NCBI GenBank assembly: GCA_964624795.1 | Contig: CAZUZS010000016.1 | Location: 1 to 64,000, forward strand | DNA: 64,000 nt | DNA from: CAZUZS01 sp964624795 | GTDB taxonomy: Bacteria > Calditrichota > Calditrichia > RBG-13-44-9 | Direction of reading: 5' to 3' | In this document: one piece after another, positions 9,048 through 18,210 of the stretch | How positions within the stretch are numbered: position 1 is the first letter of the stretch | Layout of the letters: the number at the start of each line of letters is the position of its first letter | Notes under the pieces: generated by a model | Told to the model about the DNA's origin: nothing | The model's input: only the letters and a program-made list of their open reading frames with translations | Database searches by the model: none | Position numbers and translations under genes: made by a program

Positions 9048-10482
9048 CATATTCTCCGGTTTGTTCAAATTCGGATTGAGGAACAACTGCCAGCGACAGC
9101 CCAAAAAAGAAAGCAGCCGAAACGATGATCCCGTAGAAGGCAGGGTCCAATCCGAAAGGTAAATCGATTTGAAATATTTGTAGAAAGATGGTGGTCAGCC
9201 CGCCGGATAACATGCTCCAGAATGCCGCCGAGGCGTTCGATTTTTTCCAGAAATAAGCGCCCAGGGTGGGAACAAACAATCCCGATACCATGAATCCGTA
9301 GGCGTAAAGAATGGCGTTCAGCACATTGGTAAAAGAGGCGGCGATCACGATGGCGGTTGCCCCGATCAGCAGGGTTGCCACCTGCGAAATCCGCATGATC
9401 TGTTTGTCGGTGACCGATTTAAGAAAATATTTTTCAAGAATGTCATTCACAAAATTGCCGGACGACGCCATCAGGCAGCTATCGGCAGTGGACATGATTG
9501 CCGAGAAGTAGGAAGCCACCACAATTCCGGTAATGCCAACCGGGAGCACGTTTTTTATCAGGAGCGGCAGCCCCATTTCGGGATCAACCTGCGGAAAGAG
9601 CACTCGTCCGCACAATCCTAAAAAAACGCCCAGGAAGGCCATCACCGGGTATTCGAAAAATCCGGCAATATACCAGGCGCGTTTGGCTTCCCGGGTATCC
9701 TTGCAGGCGTACATTCGCTGGTAGAGCGTCATAGCCACCAGCCAGATGGGAATGATGGTGACCATCCAGTTCACAAATGTCGCCCACTCGATGTTCGTAA
9801 GGCTGAAAAATTCGGGGGGAAGGACATCCGCCAGCGCCGAAAACCCGCCGATGCGGATGAGCGCCAGGGGCGTTGCTAAACAGATCAATCCGAAAAGAAG
9901 GATAATCCACTGCACGGTGTCGGTGTAAATCACTGCCTTCAAGCCACCCAGAACCGTGTAGCCGATGATCACAATGGCAATCACATAAAGCGAAAATTGA
10001 AGCGGCGAGATCCCGAATGGCGCTTTGTCGATGAGCGTGGCGGAAGCCAGCTTGGCGCCGGCCAGTACCTGGGCTCCGGTAAATCCCATGTAGCCAATCC
10101 CGGAGATGAGCGAAGCCGCAATCGCGACGCGACCGTTGTAACGAAAGCGCAGAAAATCCGGGTAGGTCATCATGCCGTGTTTGGCATCAATGGCCTTAAT
10201 TTTGGGAATGATGAAAACCGCCGAGAGCCACGCACCCACCAGTCCGGTGAACAGCAGCCAGCTTCCGGCCAGCCCGATGGTAAATCCCAGCCCGCCCAAC
10301 CCGATGGAAAAACCGCCGCCTACATCGGTGGCCACGATTGACAGTCCCACATGAGTGGACGAAATCGAGCGGCTTCCCACGTAGTAATCTTCCGCATTTT
10401 TGTTCCGGCGGAAAAAGTAGTAGCCGATTCCCAGCACCGTCATCATGTAAAGGCCGAATATGGCGTAATCAATCAAATGCAT
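9031..10482 (-). CDS. Sodium:solute symporter (SSS family)
   Basis: Na+-coupled symporter of the SSS family, 483 aa, with about 13 membrane helices. Recognisable segments are YYVGSRSISSTHVGLSIVAT, GYTVLGGLKAVIYTDTVQW (the SSS signature region) and SAIMSTADSCLMASSGNFV. The substrate cannot be read from sequence. It lies between ablA (14 bp upstream) and ablB (17-bp overlap), so import of lysine, or of beta-lysine or its acetyl derivative, is the natural hypothesis. Proline, pantothenate or sugar transport would also fit the fold. The start ATG 10482 has only a weak Shine-Dalgarno, consistent with translation coupled to ablA. Confidence 0.88.
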   Translation of the reverse strand: MHLIDYAIFGLYMMTVLGIGYYFFRRNKNAEDYYVGSRSISSTHVGLSIVATDVGGGFSIGLGGLGFTIGLAGSWLLFTGLVGAWLSAVFIIPKIKAIDAKHGMMTYPDFLRFRYNGRVAIAASLISGIGYMGFTGAQVLAGAKLASATLIDKAPFGISPLQFSLYVIAIVIIGYTVLGGLKAVIYTDTVQWIILLFGLICLATPLALIRIGGFSALADVLPPEFFSLTNIEWATFVNWMVTIIPIWLVAMTLYQRMYACKDTREAKRAWYIAGFFEYPVMAFLGVFLGLCGRVLFPQVDPEMGLPLLIKNVLPVGITGIVVASYFSAIMSTADSCLMASSGNFVNDILEKYFLKSVTDKQIMRISQVATLLIGATAIVIAASFTNVLNAILYAYGFMVSGLFVPTLGAYFWKKSNASAAFWSMLSGGLTTIFLQIFQIDLPFGLDPAFYGIIVSAAFFFGLSLAVVPQSEFEQTGEYDVRSN

Positions 10483-10496
10483 GAGCGCTAACCGGT

Positions 10497-11822
10497 TTAA
10501 TTGCCCTTACCATTCCCATTTTTCCTTCTTCTCATGCGGTCGATATTGCGGGGAATGAGCGAATAGGTTTTATCGTGGTCGGACATGAGCTGCGCAATGC
10601 CCACCGCCCTGTCCTCTTCGGCATCTTCAAGTTTAAGATACAGCCTGCAGTTGTCACAGTCCCGGTCGCAAAACACCGGCTCATAGGAATCCGGCTCTTT
10701 GTAGGTAGTAATCACTCCTTCATAATTTCGCAGGATCACCTTGTTGGTTGACCAGGAAATGAGGTATTGCGGCATCACCGGGATTTTGCCGCCGCCGCCC
10801 GGCGCATCGATCACAAATGTGGGAACCGCGAATCCACTGGTGTGCCCGATCAGGCTTTCGATGATTTCGATGCCCTTACCAATCGGGGTGCGGAAATGGG
10901 AGAGCCCTTCCGACAAGTCGCACTGATAGAGGTAGTAGGGCCGCACCCGATTCTGCACCAGTTTGTGTACCAGCGATTTCATGATCCGGGGGCAATCGTT
11001 CACGCCGGCCAGCAACACCGATTGATTTCCCAGCGGGATTCCGGCATCCGCCAGCTTGCGCAGCGCCTCGCGGGATGAAGCGGTAATTTCCCGTGGATGG
11101 TTGAAGTGTGTATTGATCCACAACGGGTGGTGTTTCTTCAACATTTCAACCAATTCATTCGTTATCCGGTAGGGCAGCACCACCGGCATGCGGGTTCCGA
11201 TGCGAACCACTTCCACGTGCGGTATCTTTTCCAGCTCACTCAGAATCCAGTCCAGATAATCGTCCGACAGCATGAACGGATCGCCGCCGGAGAGAAGCAC
11301 ATCCCGCACCGCCGGTGTGTTCCGGATATATTCCAGGCCCTTCAGCATATCTGCCCGGACCGGAATATGGTCCCGGTCGCCCACTTTTCTTTTGCGTGTG
11401 CAGTGCCGGCAATACATGGAGCACACGTTACTGATATGAAAAAGCACCCGGTCGGGATAGCGGTGGGTGATACCCGGAACCGGACTATCGCGGTCCTCCG
11501 CCAGCGGATCTTTCATATCGTGCTTTTGAACCATGGTCTCCGCCGGTTGTGGAAAAGCCTGCTTGAACACCGGGTCGTTCTGGTAATTCTCGGTTTCAAT
11601 CAGCGACAAGTAGTAGGGCGTTATCGAAAGCGGGAACTTGCTGATCGTCTCATCCAGCATTTCCCTTTTCTCCTTACTGAAGCGGATGCCCAGTAATTTC
11701 TGGAAAGTACCGATGTCCCGAACGCTATTGCGGATCTGCCATTTCCAATCCTTCCAATTGGCGATCAATGCCGTGGAACTTATTTTTTCAGCGATTTCCT
11801 GCTGCTTATCATTAAAAATCAT
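10497..11822 (-). CDS. ablA: L-lysine 2,3-aminomutase
   Basis: PLP- and radical-SAM-dependent lysine 2,3-aminomutase, 441 aa, converting L-lysine to L-beta-lysine. The 4Fe-4S motif is CSMYCRHC (Cys 134, 138, 141) followed by TRKRKVG. The PLP-binding region is DAPGGGGKIP. Both Asp residues that bind the lysine side chain in the clostridial enzyme are kept, in QCDLSEGLSHFRTP and FVIDAPGG, which argues against the glutamate 2,3-aminomutase variant. ATG 11822 is chosen over an in-frame TTG at 11831, because the GGAG lies 9 nt before the ATG and directly abuts the TTG. It is the first gene of the ablA-symporter-ablB operon. No lysine riboswitch was recognised upstream. Confidence 0.95.
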   Translation of the reverse strand: MIFNDKQQEIAEKISSTALIANWKDWKWQIRNSVRDIGTFQKLLGIRFSKEKREMLDETISKFPLSITPYYLSLIETENYQNDPVFKQAFPQPAETMVQKHDMKDPLAEDRDSPVPGITHRYPDRVLFHISNVCSMYCRHCTRKRKVGDRDHIPVRADMLKGLEYIRNTPAVRDVLLSGGDPFMLSDDYLDWILSELEKIPHVEVVRIGTRMPVVLPYRITNELVEMLKKHHPLWINTHFNHPREITASSREALRKLADAGIPLGNQSVLLAGVNDCPRIMKSLVHKLVQNRVRPYYLYQCDLSEGLSHFRTPIGKGIEIIESLIGHTSGFAVPTFVIDAPGGGGKIPVMPQYLISWSTNKVILRNYEGVITTYKEPDSYEPVFCDRDCDNCRLYLKLEDAEEDRAVGIAQLMSDHDKTYSLIPRNIDRMRRRKNGNGKGN

Positions 11823-12422
11823 TTCTATCAACTCCGAGTTGTTTTATTAAAAATTCGTGTTCGATCAATTATTCAGGCAGAGCACATTTGACCGGCGCGC
11901 ACACGGGCGGGGCAATTCCTGCAATTAATCACAAGTGACCGGACATCAGGCGCCCAATGCAAAAGGCTAACCGGCTGTCTGCCCCAAAATTATTTCAGAT
12001 TATTAAAGTGGGATGAAAGCCCAGATGTGGACAAAACTTTGCGACAAATTGGTGAAGGATGATAAAGCTCCTTTGGAGCATTTGCTGAAAATCATGAGAA
12101 ACAAGCCGGTGTCCCGCAACTGGTTATTGCACTTCAGGCGAAATTTCAGAAAATTTATTAAAAGTGGGGTTTCGACTCGTTTTATTTTGCTCATCTTTGT
12201 TCGCAAATCATTTATCTTCAACACCATCAATAATATAGAGAAGACCAGCAGGAGCATCAAGGATTAATATATTCTTCCACAATTGCGGCTTGTTGCCGGA
12301 CGGCGTCCGGCACTAATCTTTGGCGTTTCACCGCCGCCTCGAAATAAATATTTACTGACAAAGATGGGGTGCAAAACAAAATCAATAAACAAGAAACCCC
12401 GCCGCAGCGGGGTTCGCAAAAT
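11823..12422. other. Intergenic region, no confident gene
   Basis: 600 bp between ablA and rpoZ. It should hold the ablA promoter, but no clear -35/-10 pair can be singled out. A plus-strand ORF at 12013-12267 (84 aa, basic, no recognised domain, poor Shine-Dalgarno) overlaps a minus-strand ORF of similar length, and neither is supported. A compact hairpin with a perfect 7-bp GCCGGAC stem lies at 12295-12311. The rpoZ terminator occupies 12395-12414. Confidence 0.5.
12395..12414 (-). terminator. Rho-independent terminator after rpoZ
   Basis: AACCCCGC at 12395-12402 pairs perfectly with GCGGGGTT at 12407-12414 around a 4-nt loop. On the minus strand the stem is followed by TCTTGTTTATT. It begins 8 bp past the rpoZ stop, as expected for an intrinsic terminator. 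Confidence 0.8.
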
Positions 12423-12722
12423 CTATCGTTTGGTCGGTTCGTAATGGAAATTCAACTGGTCCGTTAAAAACTCCCGCTGGGCGGTGATCATCGGATTTTC
12501 CTCAGATTCTATCGGTTCTTCCTCCTCCACCCGCTCTTCTTCGGTGTTCAGGAATTCTTCTTCGAATTCTCCTTCCAGTTCCTCCAGAATCTGGCGATCC
12601 CTTTTCTTCTGAAAAAGCTCTTCGTTGATCTGCCGTGCCCGGCGGGCCACTACCATGGCCGATTCGTATAAATTGACCGAATTTTCCAAGAACTGTTTTA
12701 TATCTTGCGTCTCTGCCGGCAT
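12423..12722 (-). CDS. rpoZ: RNA polymerase omega subunit
   Basis: RpoZ-like omega subunit, 99 aa, which helps fold and assemble beta-prime in RNA polymerase. The diagnostic stretch is SVNLYESAMVVARRARQIN (residues about 15-33), matching the omega helix of Bacteroidota-type RpoZ. The C-terminal half is very acidic, with a run of Glu around 60-75 (EEERVEEEEPIESEE), and ends in NFHYEPTKR. The acidic tail is longer than in proteobacterial omega but similar tails occur in FCB relatives. It is followed by its own terminator and divergent from the acyl-CoA ligase. Confidence is limited by the short length. Confidence 0.78.
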   Translation of the reverse strand: MPAETQDIKQFLENSVNLYESAMVVARRARQINEELFQKKRDRQILEELEGEFEEEFLNTEEERVEEEEPIESEENPMITAQREFLTDQLNFHYEPTKR

Positions 12723-13036
12723 AAATTCTCTCCTTCTCTTCGTACTAATTTTTTAGCCTGCAAATATAAAGAAAGAATAGAATTATTCCAAAGGATTTAA
12801 TTTTTGCAGGGAATGGCATTTGGGGTGAATAGCCGCAGTGTAATTACTGCGAGATTGGAACGCCCGAGTAATGGAGTTGCGCATTCCGCAAAGTGGAAAC
12901 GGCAGATCACCCGACACCCATTCGCTGCAACATATCGCTGCCCACGAGCAAGGCTTTGCCAAAATCTACGTTCCCCTATTGGAAAGTATATTGCCATCTC
13001 GTATATTCTGCAGACATCTATTGGAAAGGAAGAATC
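12723..13036. other. Divergent promoter region rpoZ / acyl-CoA ligase
   Basis: 314 bp between two divergent starts. The frame of the ligase stays open back to 12893, but those residues look non-coding and no Shine-Dalgarno supports them. The region must hold both promoters. AT-rich DNA right next to rpoZ (12750-12800) is the best place for its promoter. No repeat or operator is clear. Confidence 0.45.
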
Positions 13037-14827
13037 ATGTTTCAGAGTGTCGTTCAGATCCTGCTCAACAGCATTGAAAGCTACCCCGACAAGCCCGCCC
13101 TGCTCTACAAAGAAAACGGCAAATACCTGGAAATATCCTACCGTGAATTGGGAAACCGGATTGAGAAGATCGCCCGCGGATTGCTCGCCTCGGGATTACG
13201 GGCCGGAGACCGAATTGCCATTCTTTCTTACAACCGCCCGGAATGGACGATCAGCGATTTCGCTATTTTTTCGATGGGCGGGGTTGTGGTGCCTATTTAC
13301 CACACACTGCCGCCAAACCAGATTGCCTACATTTTGAAGGATGCCGGAGTGCGGGCGATTTTTGTGGAAGACCAAACTCAGTATGAAAAAATCACACAAA
13401 TCAAATCCACCTGCCCGGAGCTGGAATTTATTTTCCCATTTGGAGAAATCGATTCTGCACAGGAAGAGTTGGCCTCGTTCACCGAACTGCTGGAACGGGG
13501 AGAGGCTCACCGCCAGGCGAACCCCGGCCTGTATCGCCAAACAGTAGATGCAATTGATCCCGCAGCCATTTGCAGCCTGGTTTACACATCCGGCACCACC
13601 GGTAATCCCAAAGGTGTTATGCTAAACCACGAGGGATTTGTGATCGACATTGTAGATAGCGAAGCGATTTTTGGAATCTACCCGGAAGATGTGTTTCTTT
13701 CGTTCCTGCCGCTCAGCCACCTCTACGAAAGATTGGGCGGGCACTGGTGCCCGCTTTATCGGGGCGCTACCATCGCTTATGCAACCGATATTACCACCGT
13801 TGTCGATAATATCCAGTTGGTGCGGCCGACCGTAATGGTAAGCGTGCCAAGGCTCTATGAAAAGATCAGCAGCAGCGTGATTGAACAAGTGGAATCCGGT
13901 TCCGGGCTGAAGAAGAAACTGTTCTACTGGGCGTTGAAAACCGGGCGGCGCTATCACGACAAGAAATTCGAAAATCGTTCGGATGTTTTCACTTCGGCAA
14001 AATACCGTCTGGCCGACAAAGTCGTTTTCAGCAAGATCAAGAAGAAACTGGGCGGCCGTTTCCGCTTTCCCATCTCCGGCGGGGCGCCGCTGCCAACCGA
14101 AACCCTGAAATTCTTCGAGGCAATCGGGCTTCAAATCATTGAAGGATACGGAATGACCGAAACCCATCTCATTATTGCGCTCACCCCGCCCGGGAAAACA
14201 AAATACGGCTCGTGCGGTAAAACGATCCCTCACGTGGAAGTGAAAGTAGATGCAGATGGTGAAATTTTGGTGCGGGGCAAAACCGTCATGTGCGGATATT
14301 ACAACAGACCGGAGCTCACCAGTGAGGCAATTGACAAAAACGGATGGCTGCACACCGGCGACATCGGCCATCTGGACGAGGACAACTACCTTTTCATCAC
14401 CGACCGCAAGAAGAACATTCTGGTCACCGCCGGGGGCAAGAACATTGCGCCGGCGCCCATTGAGAATGTCCTCAAACTAAGCAAATACATAGACGATATC
14501 TGCCTGATTGGCGACAAGCGCAAATTCATAAGCGCCATCATCATTCCCAATTTTGATCATTTGAAAAAATGGGCTGATGAAAACGGGATACCGGACGGCG
14601 ACAATCAAAAGCTGGCCAGCGATCCGAAGGTTCAACAAATGATGGCGGACAAGATCGAAGCGCTTCAGACCGACTTTGCCCGTTACGAAAAAGTGAAGAA
14701 ATTTTTGTTACTGCCTGAGCCGCTCACCATTGAAAATGGCGAACTGACCCCCAGCCTGAAAATCAAACGCAACGTGGTGGAGAAGCGTTTTAAATCCGAG
14801 ATCGACAAGCTGTACGCAGAGTTATAA
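13037..14827 (+). CDS. Long-chain acyl-CoA synthetase (AMP-forming)
   Basis: ANL-superfamily long-chain fatty acid-CoA ligase, 596 aa, which activates fatty acids with ATP and CoA at the membrane. Motifs in order: the P-loop YTSGTTGNPKGVML, LSHLYERLGG, GYGMTETHLI (A5), GWLHTGDIGHLDEDNYLFITDRKKN (A7-A8 hinge), and a C-terminal lid with the AGGKNIAP segment and catalytic Lys near TPSLKIKRN. ATG 13037 is chosen because AAGGAAG lies 6-9 nt upstream; an in-frame ATG at 12893 adds 48 implausible residues. The exact fatty acid preference cannot be read. It stands alone on the plus strand. Confidence 0.92.
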   Translation: MFQSVVQILLNSIESYPDKPALLYKENGKYLEISYRELGNRIEKIARGLLASGLRAGDRIAILSYNRPEWTISDFAIFSMGGVVVPIYHTLPPNQIAYILKDAGVRAIFVEDQTQYEKITQIKSTCPELEFIFPFGEIDSAQEELASFTELLERGEAHRQANPGLYRQTVDAIDPAAICSLVYTSGTTGNPKGVMLNHEGFVIDIVDSEAIFGIYPEDVFLSFLPLSHLYERLGGHWCPLYRGATIAYATDITTVVDNIQLVRPTVMVSVPRLYEKISSSVIEQVESGSGLKKKLFYWALKTGRRYHDKKFENRSDVFTSAKYRLADKVVFSKIKKKLGGRFRFPISGGAPLPTETLKFFEAIGLQIIEGYGMTETHLIIALTPPGKTKYGSCGKTIPHVEVKVDADGEILVRGKTVMCGYYNRPELTSEAIDKNGWLHTGDIGHLDEDNYLFITDRKKNILVTAGGKNIAPAPIENVLKLSKYIDDICLIGDKRKFISAIIIPNFDHLKKWADENGIPDGDNQKLASDPKVQQMMADKIEALQTDFARYEKVKKFLLLPEPLTIENGELTPSLKIKRNVVEKRFKSEIDKLYAEL

Positions 14828-14852
14828 GTCTCCAAATAGACCTTTCCCGCAA

Positions 14853-14882
14853 CCTCCTCCCCCAATGCACCAGGGGAGGAGG
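14853..14882. repeat. Perfect 10-bp GC-rich hairpin after acyl-CoA ligase
   Basis: CCTCCTCCCC (14853-14862) pairs perfectly with GGGGAGGAGG (14873-14882) around a 10-nt loop, 25 bp after the ligase stop. It may act as a transcription stop but has no T-run. The purine/pyrimidine-rich arms look like the short dispersed palindromes common in metagenomic genomes. Confidence 0.5.
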
Positions 14883-14962
14883 AGAGAAGTGCGGTGCAGA
14901 ATCGTCGCAGATAAACATTTATTCAGCATGAAAAACTTAGCATTGATTTTTTGTATTAATTT

Positions 14963-14990
14963 CTTGGCGCCTTTGCGGCTTGGCGAGAGA
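14963..14990. repeat. Short dispersed intergenic repeat
   Basis: The phrase cttggcgcctttgcggcttg and its flank, in the 207-bp gap before the PLP enzyme, contains two imperfect direct copies of (C)TTGGCG. It closely resembles a stock phrase often seen between genes in unrelated environmental bacteria. That recognition is from memory, not from a search. Confidence 0.4.
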
Positions 14991-15034
14991 TTTTTGGCAA
15001 ATCTTCAGTAAGAATAAAATGAAAGGAAAATAAA

Positions 15035-16222
15035 ATGCCGAAATTATCCAAATGGGATTTGAACTCCCGCTTTGTCCACAGCGGCAGCGATATAGATTAT
15101 TCGAAAGTGCGCACGCCCAATCCCCCCATATTCCAGACCAGCAACTTTCTATACGAAGATGTGGAAAGCGGCACGGACATCCTGGTGGGGAAAAAACCGG
15201 GCTTCATCTACAGCCGTTACAGCAATCCAACCGTGGATGTGCTGAATGCAGTGATGGCCGATATGGAGGGCGGCGAGGCGGCACTCAGTTTTGGCACCGG
15301 GCTGTCCGCCATCTCCTCGGCGGTAATGGCCTACTGCAAACCGGGCGATCATATCGTTTCCTCATCGCTCATTTACGGCGGAACATTCCATCTCTTCCAG
15401 GATCACTTTGCCCGGCTGGGCGTGGAGACCACATTTGTCGATCCCACCGATCTGGAGCAGGTGGAAGCCGGCATTCGTCCCAACACCCGCATTCTCTATA
15501 CCGAGCCGCTGGCCAATCCCACGCTGGTCAGCTCCGACATTTTCAGTTGGGCAGTTTTGGCACACCAGCACAAATGCAAACTCCTGGTGGACAATACGTT
15601 CACGCCCCCGCCAATCTTCCTGCCGCTGGATGCCGGGGCGGATGTGGTGCTTCACAGCGCCACCAAGTACCTGGGCGGGCATTCCGACCTCACTGGCGGG
15701 GTGGTCGTGGCCTCAAAGGAGGAGATGGAAAAAATTGAGCCATATTTAAAATACCACGGTGGGGTGATCTCGCCCATGATTGCCTGGCTGCTGGTGCGGG
15801 GCATTCGCACCATGGGAATTCGCCTGGAGCGGCAGTGCGACAATGCCATGGCAATTGCTCAATTCCTGGAAAAACATACCGCGGTAGCGAAGGTAAATTA
15901 CGCCGGACTGCCGACGAACCCGCAGTATGAATTTAATCAGCGGCATTTCAAGAAATTCAGCGGAATGCTCTCTTTCGAGGTGAAAGGTGGATTTGCGGCA
16001 GCTAAGAAGGTCATGCAGAGGCTGGAGCTGATTCTTTTCACAGTCAGCCTTGGCGATGTTGCCAGCCTGGTTTCGCATCCCGCATCCACATCCCATATTT
16101 ATCTCACCCCGGAAGAGCGGGCCGCTATCGGCGTGACGGAAGGCTTGCTGCGGCTGTCGGTGGGCATCGAATCTGCAGACGATCTGATCAACGACCTGGA
16201 CAATGCGCTTAGCGGGCTGTGA
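15035..16222 (+). CDS. Cys/Met metabolism PLP-dependent enzyme
   Basis: PLP fold-type I enzyme of the cystathionine gamma-synthase family, 395 aa. Hallmarks are YSRYSNPTVDVLNAVMADMEGGEAAL, the cofactor-stacking region FGTGLSAISS, LLVDNTFTPP (PLP Asp) and the Schiff-base Lys in HSATKYLGGHSDLTGG. The C-terminal VSLGDVASLVSHPASTSH is typical of cystathionine lyases/synthases and methionine gamma-lyases. Choice between methionine gamma-lyase, cystathionine gamma-lyase/synthase and O-acylhomoserine sulfhydrylase cannot be made from motifs alone. The start has GAAAGGAAA upstream. It is followed by a TauE/SafE permease gene 132 bp away, which may export a sulfur product. Confidence 0.9.
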   Translation: MPKLSKWDLNSRFVHSGSDIDYSKVRTPNPPIFQTSNFLYEDVESGTDILVGKKPGFIYSRYSNPTVDVLNAVMADMEGGEAALSFGTGLSAISSAVMAYCKPGDHIVSSSLIYGGTFHLFQDHFARLGVETTFVDPTDLEQVEAGIRPNTRILYTEPLANPTLVSSDIFSWAVLAHQHKCKLLVDNTFTPPPIFLPLDAGADVVLHSATKYLGGHSDLTGGVVVASKEEMEKIEPYLKYHGGVISPMIAWLLVRGIRTMGIRLERQCDNAMAIAQFLEKHTAVAKVNYAGLPTNPQYEFNQRHFKKFSGMLSFEVKGGFAAAKKVMQRLELILFTVSLGDVASLVSHPASTSHIYLTPEERAAIGVTEGLLRLSVGIESADDLINDLDNALSGL

Positions 16223-16354
16223 TTCGATCATAAACAGGTAGGTGGCATTGCCCCTCTTTGGGTACCAGGCGCTACGCAATCACACAAATCTCTTGATCAA
16301 CTCGCCTGATTTCCTTAATATCCTTATTAGTCTTGAGAGAAACCTGGATTTCGT

Positions 16355-17155
16355 TTGAATTACGTTCTCATTTTCCTGTTAGCCATTCTTTCCTCCACCG
16401 CCAGCGCCATGGTAGGCCTGGGCGGCGGACTGCTGTTGATCCCATTCCTGATTCTGATCTTTGACCTGCCGGTGAAATATGTAGCGGGCACCATGCTGTT
16501 TGCCATGGTGCCGTTTACGTTAGTCGCCACTATCCGCAATTTCCGGCAAGGATTCGTCAATCTCAAAATCGGAATGATTATGGAAGCCGGTTCCGTCCTG
16601 GGGGTGATCTCGGGAGCCAATTTCTCAACAATGATTCCCGATTTTGCTTTGAAAATTCTGTTTGTGCTGGTCGTTCTGTACCTCATGTTCACGCTCAAGA
16701 TTCCGTCCGATTCGCCATACAATTATGTGGCCCGTGTCTTCCGGGTGCTCAATCATATCCCGCCTACCATAAAATGCGACCCGTGCCGGGGGAACAACAG
16801 GCTCAGCATTCCGGCATTAATATTGGTTGGAATGACCGCCGGACTTTTCAGCGGAATGCTGGGGATTGGAGGCGGATTTCTAAAAACGCCGGTGCTTATA
16901 GTGGGGGTTATGCTGGCGCCAAAGCTGGCAGTCGGAACTGCGCTTTCCATGATCTTCGTCACCGCCTCCTTTGGCACCATTACACATGCCTTCCTGGGAC
17001 ATATTTTTTACCCGATCGCACTTATCGTTTCCGCCGGTATGATTATCGGTGCCTACTGGGGAACGAAAATCATGAAAACCCTTCCCGAAGAACGGATAAA
17101 GAAATTCATTTTCTACGCCATGCTTGCCGCGGGAGTGTTGACGTTTTTTAGATAG
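16355..17155 (+). CDS. TauE/SafE family membrane permease
   Basis: TauE/SafE (UPF0721) inner-membrane permease, 266 aa, with about eight membrane segments. The two repeats each begin with the family glycine motif: SAMVGLGGGLLLIP (about residues 18-31) and AGLFSGMLGIGGGFLKTPVL (about 163-182). Relatives export sulfite, sulfoacetate or other organosulfur anions. The loop between the halves carries two Cys (IKCDPCRGNN), an unusual CxxC. The start is TTG with a weak Shine-Dalgarno, so the N-terminus is provisional. It lies downstream of a sulfur-amino-acid PLP enzyme, which fits a sulfur role but does not prove it. Confidence 0.85.
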   Translation: MNYVLIFLLAILSSTASAMVGLGGGLLLIPFLILIFDLPVKYVAGTMLFAMVPFTLVATIRNFRQGFVNLKIGMIMEAGSVLGVISGANFSTMIPDFALKILFVLVVLYLMFTLKIPSDSPYNYVARVFRVLNHIPPTIKCDPCRGNNRLSIPALILVGMTAGLFSGMLGIGGGFLKTPVLIVGVMLAPKLAVGTALSMIFVTASFGTITHAFLGHIFYPIALIVSAGMIIGAYWGTKIMKTLPEERIKKFIFYAMLAAGVLTFFR

Positions 17156-17255
17156 TACAGTGATTAAATTAATTTGGCATTCCCCCTCTCAAAATTCGCT
17201 TTTATAAAAATTTCCCTTTTCCTATATTCCAACCGAAATTAAGCTGAAGGATTTG

Positions 17256-18197
17256 ATGATGGACGAAAATTCCGGCAAACTGACCCGCACACCGGTGGAA
17301 GCGCTGGATGAGATTTTGGGTAAGCCATTCAAAGTACTGGACGACGGCTTTGTCCGGGTCATCGATTACATGGGTTCGGATGAGTCCATCGTGCAGGCGG
17401 CGCGTGTTTCCTACGGCAAAGGAACCAAGAAAGTACACCAGGATCGGGGGCTGATCCGCTACCTGATGCGGCATCGCCACACCACACCGTTCGAAATGTG
17501 CGAGATCAAGCTGCACATTCGGGTACCCATGGATTGCTGGCGGCAGTGGATACGGCACAGAAGCGCCAATGTCAACGAATATTCCACTCGCTATTCAGTG
17601 GCCATCGACGCCGCCCAGGTCACGCTGCCGGGCGAATGGCGTTTGCAGGCTACCGGCAACCGGCAGGGCAGCGCCGGGCTCCTCGACGAAAAAACAGGCG
17701 AAGAATTCAGCCGAAAAGAAAAAGAGCTGCAGCAACTGGCGCGGCAGGTTTACAACAAGCGGCTGGAAGCCGGGATCGCCCGTGAACAGGCGCGCAAAGA
17801 CCTGCCGCTATCCACCTACACCGAAGCTTACTGGAAAATCGACTTGCACAACCTGCTTCATTTCCTGGGGCTGCGCATGGATATTAACGCCCAGTACGAA
17901 ATCCGCAGCTACGCCAATATTATCGGCAACGAAATCGTCAGCCGCTGGTGCCCCACGGCGTGGGAGGCATTCAATGATTACCACATGAATGCGATCAGTT
18001 TTTCACGTCTGGAGCTGGAGATTATTCAGGCGGTTGCCGCCGGGAAAAACAACGTTGCTGTGGAACGTGCCCGCAGTTTCGGCTGGCTGGAGGAGAAAGA
18101 AGGCCGCCTGAAAAGCAACCGGGAAAGAACAGAATTCGAGGAAAAGCTGATCGGGCTGAAGTTGTCCATTCCATGGCGCGAGCTTCTTTCCATGTGA
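17256..18197 (+). CDS. thyX: FAD-dependent thymidylate synthase
   Basis: ThyX, about 313 aa, makes dTMP from dUMP with methylene-tetrahydrofolate, FAD and NADPH. The signature RHR-x7-S is present as RHRSANVNEYSTRYS, with Ser where Thr is common in the fourth position. Other family segments are RYLMRHRHTTPFEMCEIKLHI, KDLPLSTYTEAYWKIDLHNLLHFL and MDINAQYEIRSYANII. It is longer than classical ~230-aa ThyX because of a charged insertion (around 120-160) and a C-terminal extension, as in many FCB and spirochaete forms. Start: ATG 17256 or 17259 follow AAGG by 5 or 8 nt; the in-frame TTG at 17253 is less likely. Confidence 0.94.
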   Translation: MMDENSGKLTRTPVEALDEILGKPFKVLDDGFVRVIDYMGSDESIVQAARVSYGKGTKKVHQDRGLIRYLMRHRHTTPFEMCEIKLHIRVPMDCWRQWIRHRSANVNEYSTRYSVAIDAAQVTLPGEWRLQATGNRQGSAGLLDEKTGEEFSRKEKELQQLARQVYNKRLEAGIAREQARKDLPLSTYTEAYWKIDLHNLLHFLGLRMDINAQYEIRSYANIIGNEIVSRWCPTAWEAFNDYHMNAISFSRLELEIIQAVAAGKNNVAVERARSFGWLEEKEGRLKSNRERTEFEEKLIGLKLSIPWRELLSM

Positions 18198-18210
18198 GAT
18201 TGCATGAAGC

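Noticed and set aside
11823..12000. Lysine riboswitch upstream of ablA
   Set aside because: Looked for because ablA consumes lysine; no matching conserved core was seen.
12893..13036. 48-residue extension of the acyl-CoA ligase
   Set aside because: No Shine-Dalgarno, unlike family N-termini; ATG 13037 is well supported.
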